Part shown: positions 13,659 through 26,216 of the stretch, piece by piece
Layout: every line of letters starts with the position of its first letter
How positions within the stretch are numbered: position 1 is the stretch's first letter
Assembly (NCBI RefSeq): GCF_937616625.2
Contig: NC_065574.1
Coordinates: 25,298,501-25,362,500 of the forward strand
Reading direction: 5' to 3'
Length of the DNA: 64,000 nt
Origin: Mercurialis annua
Taxonomy: Eukaryota > Streptophyta > Magnoliopsida > Malpighiales > Euphorbiaceae
Made by a program: the position numbers and the translations under genes
The notes under the pieces: model-generated
What the model saw: only the letters and a program-made list of their open reading frames with translations
Databases searched by the model: none
What the model was told of the DNA's origin: nothing

Positions 13659-13662
13659 AGTT

Positions 13663-14495
13663 TGTCACGACCCATTTTCATGAATCGTGACCGGCGCTAG
13701 GGTATGGATAATGTAGTACCAAAACCCGTAGCTAGCCTTTCGGTTAACATACAAATATAATAAACCTGCAAGAAAAGCAATGCTCGGGAGCAACCGAGAC
13801 TTCAACCTAATTCTAACAGTTATAATATTCAACATTAATATAACATCCTTTCTCAATACTGGTCTTAAACAGGCATAACATAAATAATTCTGAATAATCA
13901 TATAACATGCCACAATAATAATAATCTAATCGAACCAATCCGACAAACAACTAGAATTAAATAAAGACGTCTAGTTACTACTGCGGTCTAAGAATAAAAT
14001 AGTTTTACAGTTTATCAAAATAAATGAAAACCTCCGAGAAAAGTAAAGACGGAGATCACCAGACTCTCTCAGATCATAACCCTGGGAAAAATTGGAAAAA
14101 CAACGGGGTCAGATATACTGAGATGAGTTTATACCACTATCTACATTTATTAAGTGGAAAACCCTTAAAACCGTTTAAAATATTTAATAACGATATTACG
14201 AATAATAGTTGGAACCCTAATCCACAATTCTAAATAATAAACATAATCCAATAGGCCTGGTCCCGAGAGCTGAGCTACACCAAGTTACCACTGACCACAC
14301 TTTTACCATATCCAGAGTCCCGAGAGCTGTGCTACACCGAGTTACTTTGGTCCCGAGAGCTATGCTCACACCGAGTTACCACATTTCCATATATACCTTT
14401 TCAGATCAATACCGGTGCGCACGCAGTCCTAATGATGCCCATTAGGTAGCATGTTCCAACTAAGAGCCATAATATAAAAACAGTTCGCAATATAC

Positions 14496-14538
<43 letters not shown>

Positions 14539-16577
14539 ATATTAAAATAACAATTTACTTAATAAAGCGGTAAATAGTAAGTACAAACTCACTGCTTGCT
14601 AATCCACGTGATAAATAGGCAAGCAACTAATCCTGGTTCGCCTCCGAAGCACGAACAGTCAACGAGTCTAAACAATATAAATACTTATTAAAATGTACCC
14701 TAACTCTAGAGAGTACTAAACACCACATAAAACTAGCACAAACAATAAATCACGGCAAAACGATTCAGAGCAAACACAATACCCTAATAAGTAGTAGTGC
14801 CCAAATAATACAAGTCTATTGAGTTCTCCTTTAAAATCCGTTTCGGAAAAATATTATTTAAATATGTTTAAATAATAAATTAAATCAATTTCCAAATAGT
14901 GGGTTAGCCGAGTTACCGACAACTACCAAGCTACCCCACATGTCGGGCGACCCAAGTCTAACCCGACCCAAATATTTTATCATAATTATACACCATAGTT
15001 TATAACTAAAAATTAGTACTTTTGACAAAATGATAATTAAATATTAAAACGGAACTCAATAGCTCAAAACTCAAGTAACCAATAGTTATCGACAATTTAC
15101 TTAACTAACATAAGTAAAGAAAAATAATTTTAAAAGCTACTTTGTAATTTAGTCAATTTGGCACGGCAAGGCAAAATTCTCAAAAATGATAATTACCCAA
15201 GTAATTATCCGATTAAAATATTATACAACAAATATCATTTTCCGATTAAATTTACTAAAACACTTTAAATTATAAACGAATTAGCAAATTAGAAATTAAA
15301 ACAATAATTGATGGTTTCATTTTAAATCAGAAATATCAAATAAAAACCTTTGGTTAGTTAAAACCAACAAAAACATTGAATAAATCAATTGGTCATAACA
15401 AATAGAAACCAACCAATTATCAACACTAGCCAATCACATCTGAAGCAACAAAATCTCGCCTAGATACAAACCCAAGCAAAAGAGAAATTAAAGAAAAATA
15501 TGAACAGCTAAGTTCATCATGCCAAATAATCAACCAAACTAAATTAAGAATTTAAAAGCCCATTTATTTTTAAAATAACAATTTCCGCCACAAATCAAGA
15601 CCAACAATAAGAACAATGAAACCAAACATACCAACAGCCAACACAGGCTTCAAACACCTAACAATCTCCGATGAACAACTTTCAAACATTGAAAATGAAT
15701 TAAAATAATCATGACAGGAACAAGAGCAATAACCACTTGATCAAGCATCAAGCAAAACACGGGGGCTTAGATCCAGGGAAGCACGACATGAACATGGCAG
15801 CTATGATCATCTTAATTCAAATAGTGAATCATCGTGCCAAACAAAAACGAACACTTAGAGGCAAGCAATAACAAACGGATCAGATTATAGTCCTAGGGAA
15901 AACATTATTAGCCTTAGCAATTCAAGAAACCATCGGCAGCAAAAGAACAAGCAAGACAGTTAACCATAACAATCAAAACGATAAACGACGGCGCGAGTAT
16001 CGAAGATATTAACGTACCGTTTGACGAAAAACAAAGATTAGAATTGTTGAGGACGACGTGAACTAGTGTTGGGACGAAAGGAATCTCAGATCGATGCTAA
16101 AACGAATGAGGTATCGATTAAAAAGGGAACGTGACGATTATTGAAACAAAACAGAAAAAAAAAATAAGAAACCTACCGAACATGCAGCAAAAGAGGATGA
16201 TGGAGATTAATTATTTTCAGAGAATTAGGATTAACAAGGACGGTTAGGGTTTGTTGAAAAAGAAAGAATGATTTAGGGTTAATAATGTGGTTTAAATATG
16301 AAGCCTATAATTAAGGAAAAAGAAAAAATATGTACATCACGATGCTGCAACTTCAAAAACAAGAGCATGTTGAACTTACATGGGCCACATGAATTTCTTG
16401 GGCCAAAAGAAATAAATTAAAAGAAGTTAAAGCATGCATGGGCTTGCATGGCTTTCATGGGCCAAAGAATTCAACTAAAACGAACGTATATTGAACCACG
16501 ACCTAATCAACGAACGACTCAAATAAATACCAAAAGTTTGACGGAAAAAAGCCTAATTGTTTTTACGGGATATTACA
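13663..16577 (-). repeat. LARD1 5' LTR
   Basis: A 2915-bp partner of the LTR at 6151-9081 with the same termini, tandem module (14259-14382) and TA run (14500-14535). A TATA-like minus-strand box CATATTTAAA is at 16291-16300. Upstream of it (about 16370-16470) lies a cassette rich in CATGGGCC/GGCCCATG and containing CATGCATG. Confidence 0.93.
16291..16300 (-). promoter_or_regulatory. Probable TATA box of the LARD1 5' LTR
   Basis: CATATTTAAA on the minus strand, followed by pyrimidine-rich sequence with AACCCTAA, the usual layout of a plant LTR promoter. The transcription start is not determined. Confidence 0.5.
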
Positions 16578-19500
16578 AAACGTTTCACCTTTTTAGCAAT
16601 TTAAGCCAAACGTTTACAAACATAACAAAAAAAATCCAAACGTTTTCTCATTTTAGCGATTTAAGCCAAACGTTTAGAAACATTACGAAACAAATCCAAA
16701 CGTTTCTAATTTTTAGCGAATTATGCCAAACGTTACAAAACAAATCCAAACGTTTCCCCTTTTTAGGGACTTAAGCCAAACATTTAAAACGTTACGAAAC
16801 CAAACCAAACGTTTAAAACCTTACGAAACAAATCCAAACGTTTCACCTTTTCAGCTTTTTAAGCCCAACGTTTACATACATCACGAAACAAATCCAATCG
16901 TTTAGAAACGTTACGAAAAAAATCCAAACGTTTCACATTTTTAGCGATTTAAGCCAAACATTATAAAACAAATCATAACGTTCCACTTTTTTTCGATTTA
17001 AAATAAACATTAAAAACGTTACGAAACAAATCCTAATGTTTCACATTTTTAACAATTTTGGCCAAACGTTTAAAACGTTACGAAACAAATTCAAACGTTT
17101 CCCCTTTTTAGAGATTTAAGCCAAACGTTTACAAACATTACGAAACAAATCCAAACATTTCGCCTTTGTAGCGATTTAAGCCAAACGTTTACAACCGTTA
17201 CGAAAGAAATCCAAACGCTTCTTAGCGATTTAAGCCAAATGTTTACAAACCTTACGAAACGAATCCAAACATTTCATCTTTTTAGCGATTTAAGCCAAAC
17301 GTTTAAAACGTTACAAAACCAATCCAAACATTTAAAACATTACGAAAAAATCCAAACGTTTCATGTTTTTAGCAATTTAAGCCAAACGTTTAAAACGTCA
17401 TGAAACCAATCCAAACGTTTAAAACATTACGAAACAAATCCAAACGTTTTACCTTTTTAGTGATTTAAGCTAAACTTTTTTAAACGTTACGAAACAAATC
17501 CAAATGTTTCCCCTTTTTACCGATTTAAGCCAAACATTTACAAACATTACGAAACAAATCCAAATATTTCACCTTTTTAGCGATTTAAGCCAAACGTTTA
17601 AAACGTTACGAAACCAAACCAAACGTTTAAAACGTTACAAAACAAATCCAAACGTTTTACCTTTTCAACGATTTAAGCCAAACGCTTACGAACGCTACAA
17701 AACAAATCCAAATGTTTCAACTTTTTAGCGATTTAAGCCAAACGTTTACAAATATTACGAAACAAATCCAAACGTTTCACCTTTATAGCGATTTAAGCCA
17801 AATGTTATAAAACTAATCCGAACGTTTCACGTTTTTAGCGATATAACACAAACGTTTACAAACGTTACGAAACAAATCCAAACGATTCACCTTTTTAGCG
17901 ATTTAAACCAAATGTTACGAAAGAAATCCAAACGTTTCACCTTTTTAGCGATTTAAGCTAAACGTTTAAAACGTTATGAAACCAATCAAAACATTTAGCC
18001 TTTTTAGAGATTTAAGCCAAACGTTTAAAACGTTGTGTAACCATTCCAAACGTTTAAAATGTTACGAAACAAATCCAAATGTTTCACCTCTTTAGCGATT
18101 TACGCCAAAACTTTACAAATGTTACGAAACAAATCCAAACTTTTCATCTTTTTAGCGATTTGAGTCAAACGTTACAAAACTAATCCATACGTTTCACCTT
18201 TTTAGCGATTTAATCCAAACATTTACAAACGTTACGAAACAAATCCAAACGTTTCACCTTTTTAGCGATTCAAACCAAACGTTACGAAACAAATCCGAAC
18301 GTTTTATCTTTTTAGCGATCAAACGTTAAAACGTTACGAAACCAATCCAAACTTTCACCTTTTTAGCGATTTAAGCCAAACATTTAAAACGCTGTGAAAC
18401 GAATCCAAACGTTTTAAATGTTACGAAACAAATCCACACGTTTCACCTTTTTTGATATTTCGGCCAAAAGTTTACAAACGTTACGAAACAAATCCAAATG
18501 TTTCACCTTTTTAGCGATATAAGCCAAATGTTTACAAACGTTATGAAACAAATCCATACGTTTCACAATACGTTTAATACGTTATAAAACCAATCCAAAC
18601 GTGTACAACATTACGAAACAAATCCAAATGTTTCATCATTTTAGCGATATAAGCTAAACGTTTACAAATGTTACGAAACAAATCCAAACGTTTCATGTTT
18701 TTGGCGATTTAAGCCAAACGTTTAAAACGTTACAAAACCAATCCAAACGTTTGAAATGTTACGAAACAAATTCAAACGTTTCACGTTTTTAGCGATTTAA
18801 GCCAAATGTTAAAAAGGTTACGAAACAAATCCTAACATTTCACCTTTTTAGCGATTTAAGTCAAACGTTTAAAACGTTTCGAAACAAATCCAAACGTTTC
18901 TTCTTTTAAGCGATTTAAGCCAAACATTTATAACGCTTAAAACGTTGCGAAACCAATCAAAACGTTTAAGATGTTGCAAAAAATATCCAAATGTTTCACC
19001 TTTTTAGCGATTTAGGCCAAAAGTTTACAAATATTACGAAACAAATCTAAAGGTTTCACCTTTTTAGCGATTTAAGCCAAATGTTTACAAACGTTATAAA
19101 ACAAATTCATATGTTTCACCTTTTGAGCGCTTTAAGACACACGTTTAATACGTTATGAAACCAATCTAAACGTGTATAACTTTACGAAACAAATCCAAAC
19201 GTTTAAAACCTTACAAAACCAATCCAAACGTTTCATCATTTTAGAGATATAAGCGAAACGTTTACAAACTTTACGAAACAAATCCAAAAGTTTCTTCTTT
19301 TTAGCGATTTAAGCCAAATGTTTAAAACGTTACGAAATCAATCCAAACGTTTAAAACGATACGCAACAAATCCAAACGTTTCACCTTTTTAGCAAATTAA
19401 GCCAAATGTTTACAAACATAACAAAACAAATCCAAACGTTTCCTCTTTTTAGCAATTTAAGCCAAACGTTTAGAAATATTACGAAACAAATCCAAACGTT

Positions 19501-22500
19501 TCTAATTTTTAGCGAATTATGCCAAACGTTACAAAACAAATCCAAACGTTTCTAATTTTTAGCGAATTATGCCAAACATTACAAAACAAATCCAAACGTT
19601 TCACCTTTTTAGGGACTTAAGCCAAACGTTTAAAATGTTACGAAACCAAACCAAACGTTTAAAACCTTACGAAACAAATCCTAACGTTTCACCTTTTCAG
19701 CATTTTAAGCCCAACGTTTACATACATTACGAAACAAATCCGACCGTTTAGAAACGTTACGAAAAAAATCCAAACGTTTCACATTTTAAACGATTTATGC
19801 CAAACATTATAAAACAAATCACAACGTTCCACTTTTTATAGCGATTTAAAATAAACATTAAAAACGTTACGAAAGAAATCTTAATGTTTCACATTTTTAA
19901 CAATTTTGGCCAAACGTTAAAAACTTTACGAAACAAATTCAAACGTTTCCCCTTTTTAGAGATTTAAGCCAAACGTTTAAAAACATTACGAAACAAATCC
20001 AAATATTTCGCCTTTGTAGCGATTTAAGCCAAACGTTTACAACCGTTATGAAACAAATCCAAACGCTTCTTAGCGATTTAAGCCAAATGTTTACAAACCT
20101 TACGAAACGAATCCAAACATTTCATCTTTTTAGCGATTTAAGCCAAACGTTTAAAACGTTACAAAACCAATCCAAACATTTAAAACATTACGAAAAAATC
20201 CAAACGTTTCATGTTTTTAGCAATTTAAGCCAAACGTTTAAAACGTCATGAAACCAATCCAAACGTTTAAAACATTACGAAACAAATCCAAACGTTTCAC
20301 CTTTTTAGTGATTTAAGCTAAACTTTTTTAAACGTTACGAAACGAATCCAAATGTTTCCCCTTTTTAGCGATTTAAGCCAAACATTTACAAACGTTACGA
20401 AACAAATCCAAATGTTTCACCTTTTTAGCGATTTACGCCAAACGTTTAAAACGTTATGAAAACAAACCAAACGTTTAAAACGTTACAAAACAAATCCAAA
20501 CGTTTTACCTTTTTAATGATTTAAGCCAAACGCTTACGAACGCTACAAAACAAATCCAAATGTTTCAACTTTTTAGCGATTTAAGCCAAACGTTTACAAA
20601 TATTACGAAACAAATCCAAACGTGTCACCTTTATAGCGATTTAAGCCAAATGTTACAAAACTAATCCAAACGTTTCACGTTTTTAGCGATATAACACAAA
20701 CGTTTACAAACGTTACAAAACAAATCCAAACGATTCACCTTTTTAGCGATTTAAACCAAATGTTACGAAATAAATCCAAACGTTTCACCTTTTTAGCGAT
20801 TTAAGCTAAACGTTTAAAACGTTATGAAACCAATCAAAACGTTTAGCCTTTTTAGAGATTTAAGCCAAACGATTACAACGTTGTGTAACCATTCCAAACG
20901 TTTATAGCGTTACGAAACAAATCCAAACGTTTCACCTCTTTAGCGATTTACGCCAAAACTTTACAAATGTTACGAAACAAATCCAAACTTTTCATCTTTT
21001 TAGCGATTTGAGTCAAACGTTACAAAACTAATCCATACGTTTCACCTTTTTAGCGATTTAATCGAAACATTTACAAACGTTATGAAACAAATCTAAACGT
21101 TTCACCTTTTTAGCGTTCCAAACCAAACGTTACGAAACAAATCCGAACGTTTTATCTTTTTAGCGATTTAAATCAAACGTTTAAAACGTTACGAGACCAA
21201 TCCAAACTTTCACCTTTTTAGCGATTTAAGCCAAACATTTAAAACGTTGCGAAACAAATCCAAACGTTTTAAATGTTACGAAACAAATCCACAGGTTTCA
21301 CCTTTTTAGATATTTCGGCCAAAAGTTTACAAACGTTACGAAACAAATCCAAATGTTTCACCTTTTTAGCGATATAAGCCAAATGTTTACAAACGTTATG
21401 AAACAAATCCATACATTTCACCATACGTTTAATACATTATAAAACCAATCCAAACGTGTACAACATTACGAAACAAATCCAAACGTTTCATCATTTTAGC
21501 GATATAAGCTACACGTTTACAAACGTTACGAAACAAATCCAAACGTTTCATGTTTTTGGCGATTTGAGCCAAACGTTAAAAACGTTACAAAACCAATCCA
21601 AACGTTTGAAATGTTACGAAACAAATTCAAACGTTTCACGTTTTTAGCGATTTAAACCAAACGTTAAAAACGTTACGAAACAAACTCTAACATTTCATCT
21701 TTTCAGCGATTTAAGTCAAACGTTTAAAAAGTTCCGAAACAAATCCAAACGTTTCTTCTTTTAAGCGATTTAAGCCAAACATTTAAAACGCTTAAAACGT
21801 TGCGAAACCAATCAAAACGTTTAAGATGTTGCGAAAAAATCCAAATTTTCACCTTTTTAGCGATTTAGGCCAAAAGTTTACAAATATTACGAAATAAATC
21901 TAAAGGTTTCACCTTTTTAGCGATTTAAGCCAAATGTTTACAAACGTTATAAAACAAATCCATATGTTTCACCTTTTGAGCGCTTTAAGACACACGTTTA
22001 ATACGTTATGAAACCAATCTAAACGTGTATAACTTTACGAAACAAATCCAAGCGTTTCATCTTTTTAGCGATTTAAGCAAAACGTTTAAAACCTTACAAA
22101 ACCAATCCAAACATTTCATCATTTTAGAGATATAAGCGAAACGTCTACAAACTTTACGAAACAAATCCAAAAGTTTCATCTTTTTAGCGATTTAAGCCAA
22201 ATGTTTAAAACGTTACGAAATCAATCCAAACGCTTAAAACGATACGCAACAAATCCAAACGTTTCACCTTTTTAGCAATTTAAGCCAAACGTTTACAAAC
22301 ATAACAAAAAAAATCCAAACGTTTCCTCTTTTTAGCGATTTAAGCCAAACGTTTAGAAACATTACGAAACAAATCTAAATGTTTCTAATTTTTAGCGAAT
22401 TATGCCAAACGTTACAAAACAAATCCAAACGTTTCCCCTTTTTAGGGACTTAAGCCAAACATTTAAAACGTTACGAAACCAAACCAAACGTTTAAAACCT

Positions 22501-25321
22501 TACGAAACAAATCCAAACGTTTCACCTTTTCAGCTTTTTAAGCCCAACGTTTACATACATTACGAAACAAATCCAACTGTTTAGAAACGTTACGAAAAAA
22601 ATCCAAACGTTTCACATTTTTAGCGATTTAAGCCAAACATTATAAAACAAATCATAACGTTCCACTTTTTTTCGATTTAAAATAAACATTAAAAACGTTG
22701 CGAAACAAATCCTAATGTTTCACATTTTTAACAATTTTGGCCAAACGTTTAAAACGTTACGAAACAAATTCAAACGTTTCCCCTTTTTAGAGATTTAAGC
22801 CAAACGTTTACAAACATTACGAAACAAATCCAAACATTTCGCCTTTGTAGCGATATAAGCCAAACGTTTACAACCGTTACGAAAGAAATCCAAACGCTTC
22901 TTAGCGATTTAAGCCAAATGTTTACAAACCTTACGAAACGAATCCAAACATTTCATCTTTTTAGCGATTTAAGCCAAACGTTTAAAACATTATAAAACCA
23001 ATACAAACATTTAAAACATTACGAAAAAATCCAAACGTTTCATGTTTTTAGCAATTTAAGCCAAACGTTTAAAACGTCATGAAACGAATCCAGACGTTTA
23101 AAACGTTATGAAACAAATCGAAACGTTTCACCTTTTTAGTGATTTAAGCTAAATTTTTTTAAACGTTACGCAACAAATCCAAATGTTTCCCCTTTTTAGC
23201 GATTTAAGCCAAACATTTACAAACGTTACGAAACAAATCCAAATGTTTCACCTTTTTAGCGATTTAAGCCAAACATTTAAAACGTTACAAACCAAACCAA
23301 ACATTTAAAACGTTACAAAACAAATCCAAACGTTTTAACTTTTTAACGATTTAAGCCAAACGCTTACGAACGCTACAAAACAAATCCAAATGTTTCAACT
23401 ATTTAGCGATTTAAGCCAAACGTTTACAAATATTACGAAACAATTCCAAACGTTTCACCTTTTTAGCGATTTATGCCAAATGTTTACAAATGCTACGAAA
23501 CAAATCCAAACGTTCCACATTTTTAGCAATTTAAGCCAAACGTGTAATACCTTATGAAACCAATCCAAACGTGTAAAACGTTACGAAATAAATCCAAACG
23601 TTTCATCTTTTTAGTGATATATGCCAAACGTTTACAAACGTTATGAAACAAAACCAAACATTTCACTTTATTAGCGATTTATGCCAAACCTTTAAAACAT
23701 TACAAAACTAATCCACTCTTTTGAAACATTACGAAACAAATCTTAACATTTCACGATCTTAGCGATTTAAGCCAAACATAGAAACGTTACGAAATAAATT
23801 CTAACATTTCACCTTTTTTGCGATTTAAGCCAAACGTTTAAAACGTTTCGAAACAAATCCAAACGTTTCTCCTTTTAAGCGATTTAAGCCGAAAGTTTAA
23901 AAACGTTAAGAAACCAATCCAAACGTTTAAAACGTTACGAAACAATTTCAAAAGTTTCCCCTTTTTAGCGATTTAGGCCAAAAGTTTACAAACGTTAGGA
24001 AACAAATCCAAACATTTCACCTTTTTTGCGATTTAAGCCAAACTTTTAAAACGTTACTAAACCAATCCAAAAATTTCACCTTTTTAGTGATTTTCCAAAC
24101 GTTTACGAATGTTACGAAACAAATCCAAATGTTTCACCTTTTTAGCGATATAAGCCAAATGTTTACAAACGTTACGAGACAAATCCAAACGTTTCACCTT
24201 TTTAGCGATATAAGATAAAAGTTTAAAATGCTACGAAACAAAGCCAATAGTCTAAACGCTACGAAACCAATCCAAACATTTAAAATGTTTCGAGACCAAT
24301 CCAAACGTTTAAAACGTTACAAAACAAATTCAAATGTTTCTGCTTTTTAGCGATTTAAGCTAAACGTTTACAAACGTAACGAAACAAATCCAAACGTTTC
24401 TCCTTTTTGGCGATGTAAGCCAAACGTTTAAAACGTTACAACACCAATCCAAACATTTCACCTTTATAGCGATTTAAGCCAAATATTTACAAACTTTACA
24501 AAACAAATCCAAAATTTTCACATTTTTAGCGATTTAATGCAAAAGTTTACAAACGATACAAACAAATCCAAACATTTCACCTTTTTAGCGATTTAGGCAA
24601 ACATTTACAAACATTATGAAACAAATCCACAAGATTCTCCTTTTTAGCGATTTATGCCGAACATTTAAAACATTACGAATACAATCCAAACGTTTAAAAC
24701 ATTACGAAACAAATCCAAGCTTTTCACCTTTTTAGCGATTTATGCCACACGTTTAAAACGTTATGAAATCAATCCAAATGTTTCACCTATTTAGTGATTT
24801 AAGTCAAACATTTACAAACTTTACGAAACAAATCAAAAAAATTCACATTTTTAGCGATTTAAGCCAAATGTTTACAAACATTACAAAACAAATCCAAATG
24901 TTTCAATTTTTTAGCGATTTAAGCCAAACGTTTAAAACGTTACGAAGCCAGTCCAAATGTTTAAAACGATACAAACAAATTTAAACGTTACACCTTTTTA
25001 GCGATTTAGGCAAACGTTTACAAACATTACGAAACAAATCCAAACGTTTCCCCTTTTTAGCGATTTAAGCCAAACGTTTAATACGTTACGAAACCAATCC
25101 AAATGTTTAAAACTTTACAAAAAAAATACAAACGTTTCTCCTTTATAGCGATTTAAGCCAAATATTTACAAACGTTATGAAACCAATCCAAATATTTCAC
25201 CTTTTTAATGTTTTAAGCCAAACTTTTAAAACGTTACGAAACCAATCTTAACGTTTAAAACATTACGAAACAATTCTAAATGTTTCCTGTTTTTAGCGAT
25301 ATAAGCAAGACATATTTAAAC
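16578..25321. repeat. 60-bp satellite array, block 2, with ~2.8-kb higher-order repeat
   Basis: Same monomer as block 1. The marker ACGCAACAAATCCAAACG lies at 19361 and 22244, a spacing of 2883 bp. The copy at 6133, with LARD1 and one TSD removed, gives 2796 bp to 19361. Units begin at 16583 and about 19379 and 22258, and each repeats the same series of odd monomers (ATAACACAAACG at about 17838 and 20690; AAGACACACG at about 19133 and 21986). Homology stops near 23430, after which monomers are more disordered up to the LARD2 border at 25321. Confidence 0.93.
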
Positions 25322-25956
25322 TGTCACAACCCAAATTTATGAGTCGCGACCGGCGCTAGGGAATAGGAGTGGTATCTCCGAAACCCGTAGCAAGCCTAAA
25401 ATCCTGTGTAAATTTTTCGCAAATCAAATCATGTTTCATATATCAAAAAAATACATGTGACCCCATTTTACAAAACATCAGAGTTAAAATGCGTTATACA
25501 AATACATAGACAAAAATATCTAGACTACTACGGACCGCTAGAATGAAAACTTTCTTACACTTCTTATGCAGATGACTTCCGAGAATTAAAACTTCGGAAG
25601 CTTGACTCCAAATCATATCATGATATTCCTGAAAAATGGGAGAAGCAACGAGGTCAGTATAAAACTAAGTGAGTTCACCAAAATTACACGCGATATCACA
25701 TAAATGGTTACAGCCGTTGAAAACCCGTCTTTATATAGAAAATATTCTTTTCAAATCGTGCTATGTATATTCTTGATTTTATTTCATTCTTCATAAACGT
25801 TTCATAGTATATCTATCTTTGTTTTTTCATTATAATTTGATGTTTTTCTTTTCTCGTTTTGTTGCATTATTTTTCAACCGAATCTTAAATCTTAGTTTAA
25901 ATTATCATGATTCTTAGTCAAATTAAATCATTGGCAAGTCTCTTGTGACTTGATCC

Positions 25957-26130
25957 TTATGGTTGGGTCTCGAGATAGTTCAACCGAGTTACCCATACCC
26001 ATGTGGCACAGTCCCAAGATAGTTCGACCGAGTTACTCATGCCACTGCTTAATCCCAAGTTGTGAGTCCCGGTATAGTTCAACCGAGTTACTCACCAGAC
26101 ACAGGTCCCGAGATAGTTCAACTGAGTTCA
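25957..26130 (-). repeat. LTR-internal tandem module of LARD2, ~4 copies
   Basis: Four units of about 40-45 bp share CCCGAGATAGTTCAACCGAG and GTTACTCA; the partner array is at about 45117-45290. The open frame that runs through both arrays is a by-product of the repeats. Confidence 0.8.
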
Positions 26131-26216
26131 ACCTCGTGTCTGTATTCGGACTCTGCACCCTGCAAGTCTTTTGAACTTAACTGTCGATTCATATAATTCC
26201 TATTGACATTTAATAG

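Larger units (their letters stand above)
9082..13662 (-). other. LARD1 internal region, non-coding
   Basis: About 4.6 kb of AT-rich sequence with no open frame resembling a retroelement protein; the longest frames are under 70 codons. At the PPT side (9097-9117) it keeps a 20-bp stretch, AAAAATTCGTCCTCGAATTT, also present at the same place in LARD2; the sense translation is K-F-E-D-E-F, which could be a relic of a Pol C-terminus. At 11413-11611 a block shared with LARD2 is bounded by 10-bp inverted ends. At the PBS side the leader resembles the gypsy leader. Confidence 0.75.
6151..16577 (-). mobile_element. LARD1: non-autonomous LTR retrotransposon (large retrotransposon derivative)
   Basis: A complete 10.4-kb element with two LTRs (6151-9081 and 13663-16577), a 5-bp TSD AAACG, TG...CA termini, a Met-tRNA PBS and a polypurine tract. 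The signals place it on the minus strand. The LTRs differ by only a few substitutions per several hundred bases by eye, so the insertion is recent. The 4.6-kb interior shows no gag, protease, RT or integrase. LTR and leader homology to the gypsy fragment at 48226-53701 marks it as a derivative of that Ty3/gypsy group that would need proteins supplied in trans. Confidence 0.92.

Noticed and set aside
16578..25321. Calling the satellite centromeric
   Set aside because: Retroelement-rich satellite suits centromeric, pericentromeric or subtelomeric DNA alike; nothing in the sequence decides.
25950..26174. 74-codon frame also present at 45109-45333
   Set aside because: The copies are the same tandem module in the two LTRs of LARD2; conservation comes from LTR duplication and not from protein selection.
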